Part shown: in pieces, positions 44,450-54,876 of the stretch
How the letters are laid out: each line of letters begins with the position of its first letter
Numbering within the stretch: position 1 is the first letter of the stretch
Origin: JBCCOW01 sp038749105
Lineage (GTDB): Bacteria > Planctomycetota > Phycisphaerae > Phycisphaerales > Phycisphaeraceae
Direction of reading: 5' to 3'
NCBI GenBank assembly: GCA_038749105.1
Contig: JBCDIM010000005.1
Span: forward strand, 1-64,000
DNA: 64,000 bases
Made by a program: the position numbers and the translations under genes
The notes under the pieces: generated by a model
Seen by the model: only the letters and a program-made list of their open reading frames with translations
Told to the model about the DNA's origin: nothing
Database searches by the model: none

Positions 44450-45658
44450 TCAGAATCTCCGTTCCTTCCTGTAACGGTCGAACTGCGCCTGCATGTCGCG
44501 GAGCGCGTCGAAGTCTTCGAGCTGGCCGTAGATCTGGATCAGCGTGACCATCACATCGCTGTTGGGGGCTTGGGGGTCGTGGATCGCCTCGAAGTGGGCC
44601 CGGGCCCGACAGAGCAGCGCCGCAGCCTGGGCCTTGAGCTGGCGGCTCTGCTCAGCCTCGCTCAGGGGCAGGTCGATCTCTTGGCGACGCAGGGCGGCGG
44701 CCTCGTCGATCAGGAGTCTTCCCAAACCCGCGTTGGCCTCGAGGTGTTTGGGGTCTTGATCAATGATGGCTTGGTAGTGGCCCTTGGCGGCGTCGGGCTG
44801 CCCGAGCTGCTCGCTGTAGAGGCCGAGGAAGAACAGGTAGGGGACACGCCGGGCGGGCTGCTCGATCTGCGCGAAGGTCTGGGCCCGGAACCGCTCGAGG
44901 GCGGCGGTGGCGTCCGCCCCACGCTCGGTCAGGATGAGGTACCGCACACGTTCGGCGAGCAGCTTGAGGTCATCGGGGGCCACGGCGAGGCCGGTCTCGA
45001 TGTGGGCAAGGGCGGCGCCGAGCCCGCCCCCCGTCTTGGCGTTGGCCTCGAGCGTGGCGGCGAAGCTGTAGTAGTCCGGGATGGGCAAGCGGGCGGCGAC
45101 CGCGGCCCGCGCGCCCTCGAGCTGCAAATCGTCGCGGCCCGTGCTCTGCCCGATCCGGACGGTCAGCACGGGCCCGAGCCGGTCCTCGGGAGAGACCCGC
45201 ATGATGGCCCGGGTGTACTCCAACGCGAGGTCGAACCGCTTGGCCTCGAAGGCCATGACCGCGGCCCGGCCCATGGTGTCGTTCGCTCGCTGCCGGGCGC
45301 TCGACGCGGCCCGCCGCTGCTCACTGCCCGGCTCGGCCGCCTGCTGGGCCATCGTGAAGCACTCGACCGCCTCGGCCTGGAGCCGGACCCGGTACCCCTC
45401 ACCGGCGTTGATCGGCGGGTCCAACTTGCTGTAGGCCGCGCAGACCCGGCCCGCCGCCATCAGGAAGGCGTGCGACTCCTGCAGCTCCGCGTTGGCCTGC
45501 ACCGCCTCGCCGATCCGCTCGTACGCCTGCTCGGGCTTGCCCTGCTCGAGCAGCGCCTCGAGCTCGTTCGCCACCGGCTCGGCGGCGACGGGCAGAGCCG
45601 TGGTGCTCAGCAGCGTGAAGCAAACGACGACCAGACCGATGGCGATGATTCTGTACAC
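44450..45658 (-). CDS. Exported TPR-like repeat protein
   Basis: The 402-residue protein has a signal peptide (about residues 1-26) and helical repeats of TPR type. Repeat-like parts include AYERIGEAVQANAELQE, LALEYTRAIMRVSPEDR and AKGHYQAIIDQDPKHLEANA. TPR domains bind other proteins; the partner is unknown. GTG 45658 is the likely start, with GGAAGG upstream. No adjacent gene on the same strand suggests a pathway. Confidence 0.7.
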   Translation of the reverse strand: MYRIIAIGLVVVCFTLLSTTALPVAAEPVANELEALLEQGKPEQAYERIGEAVQANAELQESHAFLMAAGRVCAAYSKLDPPINAGEGYRVRLQAEAVECFTMAQQAAEPGSEQRRAASSARQRANDTMGRAAVMAFEAKRFDLALEYTRAIMRVSPEDRLGPVLTVRIGQSTGRDDLQLEGARAAVAARLPIPDYYSFAATLEANAKTGGGLGAALAHIETGLAVAPDDLKLLAERVRYLILTERGADATAALERFRAQTFAQIEQPARRVPYLFFLGLYSEQLGQPDAAKGHYQAIIDQDPKHLEANAGLGRLLIDEAAALRRQEIDLPLSEAEQSRQLKAQAAALLCRARAHFEAIHDPQAPNSDVMVTLIQIYGQLEDFDALRDMQAQFDRYRKERRF

Positions 45659-45757
45659 GCGGATGCCTTCCGTAAGAGCCGTGAGACCCCGCCATTGCGG
45701 AGCGTAACCCGGCTCGGGCGCCGCGTCATACCCAAATCATCGGGCCGATCGCGTGCC

Positions 45758-46597
45758 CTATTTCGCGTGCAGGATCGGGTTCTTCGGGTCGGCCATGACC
45801 TCACCGACCTTCGTCGAGGGGGTCCAGTTGGCCCAGTCGCTCCGGTGGGCCTGGGTCTTGGGCTCCATCAGCTTCATGTCCTGGTCCATGTAGATCACGG
45901 TGTGGACCTTGCGGGGCTTGTCGGACGTGTTGGGCCCGGCCCGGTGGAGGGTCCAGCCGTAGTGGAACGAGACGTCGCCGAGCCCATAGGCCTCGTAGAC
46001 CTCGACGATCTTCTGCTTCTTGACCTCGGCCTGGATGAGGCGTTCGGACTCGTCGGAGATCTCCAGCTCCCGGCCGATCTTGCGGAGGTGCGACCCCTTG
46101 CCGAAGCAGAGCGGGCCCATCTCGAGCGTGGTCGCCTGGAAGGGGAACCACGCGGTGACCGAGAGCGGGCTGTCCATCGGCCAGTACTGCTGGTCGACGT
46201 GCCAGGGCGTGAAACCGCCGCCGGCCTCCTTGTAGAGGCACTGGTCGTGCCACATCCGGACGCCCGCCGTGCCCAGCAGCTCGGTCGCGAGCTTCGCCAG
46301 GCGCTTGCTGAAGCTGACGGCCTTGGCCTCCTGCGACTTCTCCCACAGGTTGCCGACCTGGATGAAGGCCTTGCCATAGGTGTTCCGGTCCTCCAGGGGG
46401 GTGTCGGGGGCCTGCGCCAGGGTGAGCGGGGTGAGGACCCCGTCGATCGCGGCGAGCTCTTCAGCGGAGAAGACCTCAGGCAGCCGGATGAAGCCCTCTG
46501 CTTGGAACTGCGTGATCTGGTCGGGGCTCAGTTCGTAGGGGGTATCGAGGTCGAGGCCGGCGAGGCTGGGTGACGGGGCGGTGGGGGATGCGGTCAT
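45758..46597 (-). CDS. Phytanoyl-CoA dioxygenase (PhyH) family protein
   Basis: The 279-residue protein is a non-heme iron, 2-oxoglutarate-dependent oxygenase of the PhyH family. The iron ligands are seen as HVDQQ (HxD, about residue 150) and the later LHRAGPN (His). FTPWHVDQQYWPMDSPLSV is typical. It may hydroxylate a small molecule; the substrate is unknown. ATG 46597 has AAGGAT upstream. It is divergent from an AraC regulator, which probably controls it. Confidence 0.85.
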   Translation of the reverse strand: MTASPTAPSPSLAGLDLDTPYELSPDQITQFQAEGFIRLPEVFSAEELAAIDGVLTPLTLAQAPDTPLEDRNTYGKAFIQVGNLWEKSQEAKAVSFSKRLAKLATELLGTAGVRMWHDQCLYKEAGGGFTPWHVDQQYWPMDSPLSVTAWFPFQATTLEMGPLCFGKGSHLRKIGRELEISDESERLIQAEVKKQKIVEVYEAYGLGDVSFHYGWTLHRAGPNTSDKPRKVHTVIYMDQDMKLMEPKTQAHRSDWANWTPSTKVGEVMADPKNPILHAK

Positions 46598-46641
46598 GGG
46601 GATGATCCTTAGGGGTGAGGTCGAAAGCAATATGTTGCCGC

Positions 46642-46657
46642 GAATTTTGGAGAATTC
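46642..46657. promoter_or_regulatory. Candidate operator palindrome between PhyH and AraC genes
   Basis: GAATT, six bases, AATTC form a perfect inverted repeat in the AT-richer 98-base divergent gap. Its place between the two starts fits an operator for the AraC-type regulator, though AraC sites are usually direct repeats. Confidence 0.35.
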
Positions 46658-46681
46658 TGCATGGATTTGACCCGTTTCCGA

Positions 46682-46687
46682 TACGAT
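46682..46687 (+). promoter_or_regulatory. -10-like hexamer, likely leaderless start of the AraC gene
   Basis: TACGAT ends eight bases before ATG 46696. Confidence 0.45.
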
Positions 46688-46695
46688 TTTGATCA

Positions 46696-47568
46696 ATGCT
46701 GAAACCCGAGCGGGAAGACGTTTCGCAGGCTGGGGGCTTGGTGCAGACCGTGCACGTGCAAGCCCCAACGGCCCCGCGCTGGTGGCACTGGCACCCGGAG
46801 GCGGAGCTGACCCTGATCGTGCAAGGCCGGGGGCAGCGGTATGTGGGTGCGTCGGTTCAGCCGTTCGAGCCCGGGGATTTCGTGCTGGTAGGCGGTGGCG
46901 TGCCGCATGCCTGGGGGATGGCGGACGCCTCGGAGCCGTTGGAGTCGTGGGTCGCCCATTTCGACAGCGAGGGCCTACGCCGAGAGGTCATGACGCACGA
47001 GGCCTTCTCGGGGGTCCGGGCGTTGCTTCGCGAAGCGGAGCACGGCCTCCTGATCGGCGAGCCGACCTGGCAGAGGCGGGAGCAGGCTCGGCTGGTCCGA
47101 GCGATGCAGAGCATGCACGAGGCCGACCGGCTGCGGCGGATGCTGGGCCTGTTGGAACTGCTGGCCGAGCTCAGCGAAACCCCGAAGCAAGCCCTGGATC
47201 CATCAGGTTTTACAAGCCTGACGCGGCGCCGCGATACGACCCGCCTGGACCCGGTCTGGGGGCTGATCGCCGAGCAATGGGACCAACCGATCACTCTGGA
47301 CGAGGCGGCCGGGGCAGCCCACCTCACGCCGTCCGCGTTCGCCCGGCTGTTCAAGCGCACCATGGGCAAGACCTTCGTCCAGTACCTCCACGAGCTGCGG
47401 ATCGCCCACGCCTGCCAGGCGCTGACCGGGACGGATCACGCGGTGACCCGGATCGCCGCCGACTCGGGCTTCGCCAACCTGTCGAATTTCAACCGGGTGT
47501 TCCGCCGGCTCCAGGGCTGCAGCCCGCGAGCTTTCCGGCAAGCCGCCACCTCACGGACTGCGGGCTAA
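46696..47568 (+). CDS. AraC-family transcriptional regulator
   Basis: The 290-residue protein has an N-terminal cupin sensor (HWHPEAELTLIVQGRGQRYV, about residues 35-80) and a C-terminal double helix-turn-helix (about residues 190-280). ITLDEAAGAAHLTPSAFARLF and VTRIAADSGFANLSNFNRVF are the two helices. It likely senses a small molecule and activates the divergent PhyH gene, perhaps by binding the palindrome at 46642-46657. This pairing of PhyH and AraC genes is common in planctomycetes and relatives. Confidence 0.92.
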   Translation: MLKPEREDVSQAGGLVQTVHVQAPTAPRWWHWHPEAELTLIVQGRGQRYVGASVQPFEPGDFVLVGGGVPHAWGMADASEPLESWVAHFDSEGLRREVMTHEAFSGVRALLREAEHGLLIGEPTWQRREQARLVRAMQSMHEADRLRRMLGLLELLAELSETPKQALDPSGFTSLTRRRDTTRLDPVWGLIAEQWDQPITLDEAAGAAHLTPSAFARLFKRTMGKTFVQYLHELRIAHACQALTGTDHAVTRIAADSGFANLSNFNRVFRRLQGCSPRAFRQAATSRTAG

Positions 47569-47592
47569 ACCCAACGCGGCGATGATGCACTC

Positions 47593-48156
47593 ATGGGTGT
47601 GACGCCCCCGGAACGTGCCCCGGAAGACGACCCGCGGCTCCTCGAGCGAGCCGGGCGTGGGGACCGCGGCGCTCAGGCATCGCTGATCCGGGCGATGCAG
47701 GACGTGTGGTACCGCTACTGCTGGTCGATGCTGCGAGACGACGAGATGGCCCGAGACGCAACCCAGGAAACCGCACGACGCTTCCTCGCCGGGCTGGCCG
47801 GGTTCCGGGGTGGCAGCCGGCTACGGACGTGGTCGCTGGGCATCGCCACGAACGTCTGCCGGGAGTTCCGCCGAAAGCGTCGCCCCGGCATGGCGGGGGA
47901 CGCAAGCCTTCGGCTGGTAAGGGACGACGAAGCTGGCCCTGCAGACCGGGCGGCGGACCGCGAGGCGCACGCGGCCGTGCACCGGGTCGTCGAGACGCTG
48001 CCGGACCGGCAACGCGAAGCCGTGGTCCTGCGTTACTTCGAGGGGCTCAGCACCGCCGAGACCGCCGAGGCGATGGCCTGCTCCCCAGGCACCGTGAAGG
48101 CCACCCTCTCACAAGCGCTGCGGAAGCTGCGCGGCCAGCTGGAGACCTTGGCATGA
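47593..48156 (+). CDS. ECF-type RNA polymerase sigma factor
   Basis: The 187-residue protein has region 2 (WYRYCWSMLRDDEMARDATQ, FRGGSRLRTWSLGIATNVCR) and region 4 (LPDRQREAVVLRYFEGLSTA with MACSPGTVKATLSQALRKL) and no region 3, as in ECF factors. It would direct RNA polymerase to a small regulon. GATGAT lies six bases before ATG 47593, close to the leaderless pattern. Its stop overlaps the start of a membrane protein that is a likely anti-sigma factor. Confidence 0.9.
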   Translation: MGVTPPERAPEDDPRLLERAGRGDRGAQASLIRAMQDVWYRYCWSMLRDDEMARDATQETARRFLAGLAGFRGGSRLRTWSLGIATNVCREFRRKRRPGMAGDASLRLVRDDEAGPADRAADREAHAAVHRVVETLPDRQREAVVLRYFEGLSTAETAEAMACSPGTVKATLSQALRKLRGQLETLA

Positions 48157-48749
48157 GCCGATTACTGCGTGACGAACTGGAGCGGGCGGACTCGGCCTAC
48201 CGCGGCCAACGCTACGCCGGCGACCTCGCGGACGACGTGCTGGGCAGTGCCGTGTCACCGACCCGGCCAAGCCGATGGCGCATCGGGCTACTCGGCGGGG
48301 TGGGCCTAGGGATGGCCGCGGCGATCGCCCTGGCGTTCCTGCTCTACGGCACCGGACCGGCCGATCACGACCTCGCCAAAACGGACCGCCTGCAAGACAC
48401 CGTGCTCGGCAATCAACCCTCGGCCCAGCCCGACGCCACTGTCGGTATTGAACCACCCCCCACGACAGGCACGGCCGCACCGACACCACCCGCCCGGACA
48501 AGGGCCACGCCGCTAGTGCCGCCACGCGTCGCCATGGACATCCGCCGATTCGCCCTATCCCGCCCCTCGTTGGCGTCGCTCACGCGTCGGCCCGACCTGA
48601 CCCGCAGCGATCGCAACCCCCTGCGGCTGACCCGTCCCAAGCGCCCGCCAACACCCCGGCCTGCCGCTTCTCCTTCAAACCCCTCCAACGCACCGGCCAC
48701 CGGGGCCTCGCGTTGGTTCGATGACCCGTCCCCGGTGGAGACCTCCTGA
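48153..48749 (+). CDS. Membrane protein, probable anti-sigma factor
   Basis: The 198-residue protein has a short cytoplasmic N-terminus (about 45 residues), one membrane segment (IGLLGGVGLGMAAAIALAFL, about residues 47-67) and a Pro/Arg/Thr-rich outside part. It overlaps the sigma gene by ATGA, the usual place for an anti-sigma factor. No zinc HxxxCxxC motif is present. The role is inferred from position and topology. Its stop overlaps the next start (TGATG). Confidence 0.6.
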   Translation: MSRLLRDELERADSAYRGQRYAGDLADDVLGSAVSPTRPSRWRIGLLGGVGLGMAAAIALAFLLYGTGPADHDLAKTDRLQDTVLGNQPSAQPDATVGIEPPPTTGTAAPTPPARTRATPLVPPRVAMDIRRFALSRPSLASLTRRPDLTRSDRNPLRLTRPKRPPTPRPAASPSNPSNAPATGASRWFDDPSPVETS

Positions 48750-49303
48750 TGCAACCCATGACCCGATCCGACACGACAACACTGATGCCCCGCCTTCTGC
48801 GCCTTGCACTGCTGATGCTGCTGGGCCTCGCCATCACCGCGCCATCCAGCACCGCTTGGGCCGAGGAGGACGACGACGAACGGATGGAGCGCCGCGAGAG
48901 CCGTGAGTTCGACGAGGACGACTTCGAAGAACGTGAGCGTGACGAAGACGACGATGAAGAGTACGAAGAGGATTACGAAGAAGAACTCGGAATGCGCCTG
49001 CGTGAGCAGGAGTCGTTCATCATGGAACTCGAGCTGTTCGAAAGGCTGATCAGCATCGTCCAGCGGTCCGCCGAGGTGAACCTCTCGCCGCAGCTCTCGG
49101 CGATTGCCGCGGTTATGGCCGCCGATGACCACGTCGAAGAAACCGAGGACCTGATCGAGTTCCTCGAGCCGCTGCTCCGCGAGTCCGAAGACGCCGCGGT
49201 GAAGCGGGCTATCCGCTTCAAGCTCATCGACGCCTACCGCGACGTCGACCAGCCCCGGAAGTCGCTCGGCCACATGAAGGCCCTGATCCTGATGGAGGAC
49301 TGA
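48749..49303 (+). CDS. Secreted highly acidic protein
   Basis: The 184-residue protein has a signal peptide (about residues 1-38, ending SSTAWA) and then a block of about 45 residues that is almost all Asp, Glu and Arg (EEDDDERMERRESREFDEDD and onward). The C-terminal 95 residues form helices (ELELFERLISIVQRSAEVNL). It could bind cations or basic partners in the periplasm. It is the third gene of the sigma operon and may sense or buffer the signal. No family is recognised. Confidence 0.65.
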   Translation: MQPMTRSDTTTLMPRLLRLALLMLLGLAITAPSSTAWAEEDDDERMERRESREFDEDDFEERERDEDDDEEYEEDYEEELGMRLREQESFIMELELFERLISIVQRSAEVNLSPQLSAIAAVMAADDHVEETEDLIEFLEPLLRESEDAAVKRAIRFKLIDAYRDVDQPRKSLGHMKALILMED

Positions 49304-49323
49304 GCCCCCATCCGACGCGCATG

Positions 49324-49359
49324 AAAAAAGCCCACGCCGACTCAGGCGTGGGCTTTTTC
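49324..49359. terminator. Bidirectional terminator between the sigma operon and ahcY
   Basis: A 12-bp stem (AAAGCCCACGCC with GGCGTGGGCTTT), six-base loop, A-run on the left and T-run on the right serve both converging transcripts. Confidence 0.88.
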
Positions 49360-49379
49360 TTTGGATGTTCAAGCAGCGT

Positions 49380-50918
<1,539 letters not shown>

Positions 50919-51009
50919 GGGGTCATTCCTTTCTGGGGTTTGGTAGGTGCTCTTGGAAAATCTTGGCTGAGGGTGCCGCAACCAAGCGGCGGCAATCAGC
51001 GGTATACAG

Positions 51010-51044
51010 TCGGTGTCGATGAAGCAGTCTTTCATCGACACCGA
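51010..51044. promoter_or_regulatory. 14-bp palindrome upstream of ahcY (candidate operator)
   Basis: Arms TCGGTGTCGATGAA and TTCATCGACACCGA pair perfectly around a seven-base loop. No T-run follows in either direction, so it is not a simple terminator. It lies 92-126 bases before the ahcY start. It does not match the SAH riboswitch that I know. Confidence 0.6.
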
Positions 51045-51059
51045 TCATGCCGCCGTGGT

Positions 51060-52772
51060 TTAGTCATCGGCCCTCACGTTTCGGGCCTGGTCTGATCGAC
51101 GGAGGGGATGGATTGTTAAATCGTGGGCTGCTTTTGGCGTCTTGATAAGAAACGCCTGATCGGTATCTGCCACCAGCGAAAAGTGCTCAAGGCTGGGCAT
51201 CTGGTAGTTGTTGTAATCCGCGATATAGATCACGTAGAGCGGGCCTTGGTGATTCGTAATGATCTGTCGCACCCGATCGCCAAACCCGTAATCCAGCCAG
51301 GCATCATCTGGATACAGGTTTCCCTTGATCCGTACCCAGCGGGCGGACTCTGGAAAGGTCGGGATCACGTAGGCGTAAGGACCGTTGCCCTCCATGATCA
51401 TCAACGCGTTGGAGAAGTCGATGCCTTGCGGCGGTTGAACACCCGCGGTGAGTTCGGGGTGGAACGGCACACGCAGGTCTTTGCGGCGCAGCCCGCTGAT
51501 CGTGCCCATGATCAGAAGGAATCCCAGAGCCGTCACGATCCATGTGGCGGGCCGAAAACGGAAGATCAGTATCCCGGCCGCCAACATAATCACGGGCGCC
51601 AGCAGCTCGAGGATCAGCAGGTATCGCGGCACAGCAAACACCGCCGCCCAGGCGATGTAAGTCACCGCGGCGACGACCAGAAGGAAGCGGGCGAGCAGCT
51701 GCCTGGGGTCAGCCGGGGAGGTTTGATCCGAGGGTGAGCCCGATCCGTTCTTCTTAAAGAACGAACGGACGACGTCTGTCCCCAACCCGGCAACACACCC
51801 CAGGATCACAAGCGGCAGTCGGAAGTCGTCAAAGAGGTTGTTAACATATCTGATGCCCGTGAATCGGTTGTACTGGAAGGGCATCAACAGCCGCTCCCAG
51901 AGCGGGGCGACGTGATAGCGCACATCGGCATAGCTGATGGCGGGCAGCTCGGGAGACCGGAAGACATGGTTGTAGGCTGGGAAGATCGGGTTGCCAAACT
52001 TGGCGTAAACGATGCCCCACCACCAGCCCGCGGACAAGGCGACGCCAAGCGTGCCGGCGACTGCAAAAAGCAAGGAAAAACGTAGCCTGGGCATTAGGCC
52101 TGGCAGGCAGACCAGGACGGCGATCAGGCATGCCAGAGCCGCTGACGCATTGGTGAGCTTGAGGCCCACCGAAACGCCGACCAATCCCCCGGCCAGCAAG
52201 ACGCGTCGCCAACCCAACGCGGCAGACGATGGGTGGCCTAGGCCGGTCATCAACACCACCATGCCCGCCAGTAGGGGGACTGCGGTCACGGTGTCGCCGC
52301 TGAGTATCCCGAACTGGCGGACGTTCATCGGTGATGCGAAACCGGCGGCGGCCAGCAGGGCAAGCCCGCCCAAAACACCCCAGGCGCTCAGGCCACCAGG
52401 GAGTCTCCTGACCGTCAGCTGGAACGCGATCGCAAAGACAGCAAAGACCGCGAGCATCTGCAGGGTGGCGGTCGCCAACGTCGCGGCGAGCGGGCTGGCC
52501 GCTGTGCCGATGACATAGTGAAAGATGTCCAGTGCCGGGTTGAAATACGACTGTCGGCTGGCGGGCGCCAGGTCGTAATCGAGCCGGTCATGGATGACGG
52601 CATAGGCGTTGTAGAGATGATAATTCCTGGTATCCCAGCTGATGTCCTGGCCGAGCTTGTAGATCAGACCCCACCCCACAACCAACGTGAGCAGGATCAG
52701 CAAAGCCCAATAACCGACCGGGACTCTTGCCGGCGTGTCAGACAGCAAAGCGTCTTGGTCAGAGGTTCGCAT
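51060..52772 (-). CDS. Polytopic membrane protein, glycosyltransferase family 39-like
   Basis: The 570-residue protein has about 11 membrane segments and a soluble C-terminal part from about residue 430. The first outside loop has DISWDTRNYHLYNAYAVIHD and the acidic residues expected for lipid-linked sugar transferases of the GT-C fold. It may transfer a sugar to a lipid or protein. ATG 52772 has GGAGG upstream. It lies between ahcY and the ArsR-methyltransferase gene on the same strand, 141 bases before ahcY. A link to methyl metabolism is not evident. Confidence 0.6.
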   Translation of the reverse strand: MRTSDQDALLSDTPARVPVGYWALLILLTLVVGWGLIYKLGQDISWDTRNYHLYNAYAVIHDRLDYDLAPASRQSYFNPALDIFHYVIGTAASPLAATLATATLQMLAVFAVFAIAFQLTVRRLPGGLSAWGVLGGLALLAAAGFASPMNVRQFGILSGDTVTAVPLLAGMVVLMTGLGHPSSAALGWRRVLLAGGLVGVSVGLKLTNASAALACLIAVLVCLPGLMPRLRFSLLFAVAGTLGVALSAGWWWGIVYAKFGNPIFPAYNHVFRSPELPAISYADVRYHVAPLWERLLMPFQYNRFTGIRYVNNLFDDFRLPLVILGCVAGLGTDVVRSFFKKNGSGSPSDQTSPADPRQLLARFLLVVAAVTYIAWAAVFAVPRYLLILELLAPVIMLAAGILIFRFRPATWIVTALGFLLIMGTISGLRRKDLRVPFHPELTAGVQPPQGIDFSNALMIMEGNGPYAYVIPTFPESARWVRIKGNLYPDDAWLDYGFGDRVRQIITNHQGPLYVIYIADYNNYQMPSLEHFSLVADTDQAFLIKTPKAAHDLTIHPLRRSDQARNVRADD

Positions 52773-52889
52773 GGCGTGCCTCCGATGGCAGATGACATCT
52801 TGAAGCTCGAACGGTTCCGGCAAGATACAGGCTAGCGCTGATCGGCTTGCGAGCACAAGGGATACAAGCAGGCTGCTGATGATGAGGCT

Positions 52890-53924
52890 TCACGAGACGT
52901 TGCCCTCAGGGCGGAGTGCTCTAGCCATCAGCAATGCCGGCGCCTTGGCATGAGGCTCAGGGGGCAGCGCGGCGACAGCGGGCGGAAGGAAGCCAGCGCC
53001 GGTCAGCAGTTGACCGAAGCCTTCGGCAGAGAAACCGCAGCGGACCTGTTCCATGTCGCGGCGGAAGTCGTCGCGTTCGTGTTGGAGCAGATCGATGACC
53101 AGCGCGGTGCCGCCGGGCTTGAGGATGCGGTGCATCTCCGCCAGGACCGGCGCGGGGTCCTCGAGGTAGGCCAAGACGAGCACAAGCAACGCGGCATCCG
53201 CATATTGATCTTGCAGCGGCAGGGCATCGAGCTCGCCGCGGTGCAGTTCAACATTGGACAGGTCCGCAATACGGCCAGCAGCGGCGGCAAGCATGGGTTT
53301 AGAGCGGTCGATGCCGACGACCTTGGTCACCCACGGCGCGAGGTCGGCGAGGGTGGAGCCGGTGCCGCAGCCAAGATCGACCACCGTGTAGTGGGCCGGA
53401 AGCAGGCCGGCGAAGGCACGGGTCGCAAACGCGCGGCCGTAGAGCTCTTCCCGGGTCTGGTCCCAGGCGTCGGCGGCCTGATCGAAGAAGCCCGATGGCC
53501 CGGCCTGCCGTTCAAGCACGCGAGTAAGCCGCAATGCGTCTTGTTCAAGGGTGGCCCCGCCGGTGGTCTGCTGCCGAGACAACACCCAGATGGCCCGTTG
53601 AGTGAGGCTCAGCTCGTCGAGCAGCATCCGGTACCGATTGGTGGTGCCTTGCCGACGCGAGACCACCCAGCGGTCTTCCCCCAACACCTTCAGATGGCGT
53701 GAAACGGTGCTCTGCGGCAATTGAGTCACCTCACAGAGCTCGGAGACACCGAGTTCGTGATTTTCCAGTAAGTGCAGAAGCCGCAGTCGGATAGCGTCTG
53801 ATACCGCGCTAAGGCTTTGGGTCCAGCCCTGAAGGCTGGTTGATGAACCGACTGTGTCGGAGCTGGTCTCTGCGGGGCTAATAGAGCTGGAATTCAAGGT
53901 TGTACTACCTGACCATCTGTTCAT
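52890..53924 (-). CDS. ArsR-type regulator fused to a SAM-dependent methyltransferase domain
   Basis: The 344-residue protein has an ArsR winged helix at about residues 35-105 (SDAIRLRLLHLLENHELGVS, LPQSTVSRHLKVLGEDRWVV) and a methyltransferase-like domain at about residues 155-300 (VVDLGCGTGSTLADLAPW). SahR-type regulators of the methionine cycle are ArsR proteins that sense SAH, and some carry a SAM-binding domain. Together with ahcY two genes downstream this makes a SahR-like role plausible. TATCAT (53937-53942) is a -10-like hexamer 12 bases upstream. An enzyme with autoregulation is the alternative. Confidence 0.75.
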   Translation of the reverse strand: MNRWSGSTTLNSSSISPAETSSDTVGSSTSLQGWTQSLSAVSDAIRLRLLHLLENHELGVSELCEVTQLPQSTVSRHLKVLGEDRWVVSRRQGTTNRYRMLLDELSLTQRAIWVLSRQQTTGGATLEQDALRLTRVLERQAGPSGFFDQAADAWDQTREELYGRAFATRAFAGLLPAHYTVVDLGCGTGSTLADLAPWVTKVVGIDRSKPMLAAAAGRIADLSNVELHRGELDALPLQDQYADAALLVLVLAYLEDPAPVLAEMHRILKPGGTALVIDLLQHERDDFRRDMEQVRCGFSAEGFGQLLTGAGFLPPAVAALPPEPHAKAPALLMARALRPEGNVS

Positions 53925-53999
53925 CCGGATGCACGAATGATATGTCGGTCGTCTACCCGGTCAAGTTGAATCTGTGCGTAACCCCGGGTCGTCCGGGGG

Positions 54000-54005
54000 T
54001 AGAAT
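54000..54005 (+). promoter_or_regulatory. -10-like hexamer, likely leaderless start of the SPOR-like lipoprotein gene
   Basis: TAGAAT ends six bases before ATG 54012. Confidence 0.45.
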
Positions 54006-54011
54006 TGTCCG

Positions 54012-54839
54012 ATGCGAGGTCGATCCCATCTGGGCCGAATGAGCTGTACGCCACTGCCCCACGTCGGTCGACTGGGTTGGTGGGTGGGGCTGGCCGTCGT
54101 GTTCTCGTTGGTGGCGTCGGGCTGCATGCAGGAGATCTCCAGGACGTCGTCATGGGACGATTTCCCTGGGGCTCAGAAGACAGAAGAGGGTCAGCAGGCC
54201 ATGTTCGGCAGCTGGGCGATCGCTCTAGACCGCTTTGAGGGTGCCAACCGCTTCCGAGACGCCTATCGGCTGGTGCGTCGCCTCAACCGCGAGTCCGACC
54301 TGGGTGACCTCTGGTATGCAGACAACGGCCAAGCGTCCACGGTCTACCACGGGCGGTTCCGGTCACCGCGGCTGCCCGACGCCGAGGCCGCCCTCCGTCA
54401 AGTCCGTCAGGCGAGGCTCGACGGGGACCGTCCGTTCGCAGACAGCACGTTTGTCGATGTGACCGGAGCCCGCGAAGCGACGAACACCGACGACCCGAAA
54501 GACCTGCGTCAGCACGCCGGGTTCTACAGCCTGCAGATCGGCTACTACGACCCCGATTTCGGTAGCGGCTTCCGCGAGGCGGCCGAGGAAGCCGCCGCCA
54601 CCCTCCGCGAGGACGGCGTCGAGGCCTACTTCTATCACGGCAAGAACATCTCCATGGTTACCGTCGGGCTGTTCACCGCCGACGACTTCGTCTTCCGCCA
54701 GGGGGTCCGCGGCTACGGTCCTCGCATCCGCATGACCCAAGACGAGTTCCCGCTGCACACCGCCAACGGCCGATCCGTGATCGTGCGAAAGGACGGCCGC
54801 GAGGACAAGCTCCGCTCCAACCTCGTGCGGGTGCCCTAA
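54012..54839 (+). CDS. Lipoprotein with SPOR-like repeats
   Basis: The 275-residue protein has a lipoprotein signal with lipobox VASGC (Cys at about residue 38). Two stretches resemble SPOR domains. They include MFGSWAIALDRFEGANRFRD and AGFYSLQIGYYDPDFGSGFR. The latter is followed by an AEEAAATLREDGVEAYFYHG helix. SPOR domains bind peptidoglycan at the septum; the match is only by pattern. It lies 49 bases before an ExbD gene on the same strand. Confidence 0.6.
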   Translation: MRGRSHLGRMSCTPLPHVGRLGWWVGLAVVFSLVASGCMQEISRTSSWDDFPGAQKTEEGQQAMFGSWAIALDRFEGANRFRDAYRLVRRLNRESDLGDLWYADNGQASTVYHGRFRSPRLPDAEAALRQVRQARLDGDRPFADSTFVDVTGAREATNTDDPKDLRQHAGFYSLQIGYYDPDFGSGFREAAEEAAATLREDGVEAYFYHGKNISMVTVGLFTADDFVFRQGVRGYGPRIRMTQDEFPLHTANGRSVIVRKDGREDKLRSNLVRVP

Positions 54840-54876
54840 CGCTACCCACCCGACGCGGAGAAGCCGGGTGGGGCTC

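Noticed and set aside
50919..51060. SAH riboswitch upstream of ahcY
   Set aside because: The leader has a strong palindrome but not the conserved core of the SAH riboswitch that I know; an operator is the simpler reading.
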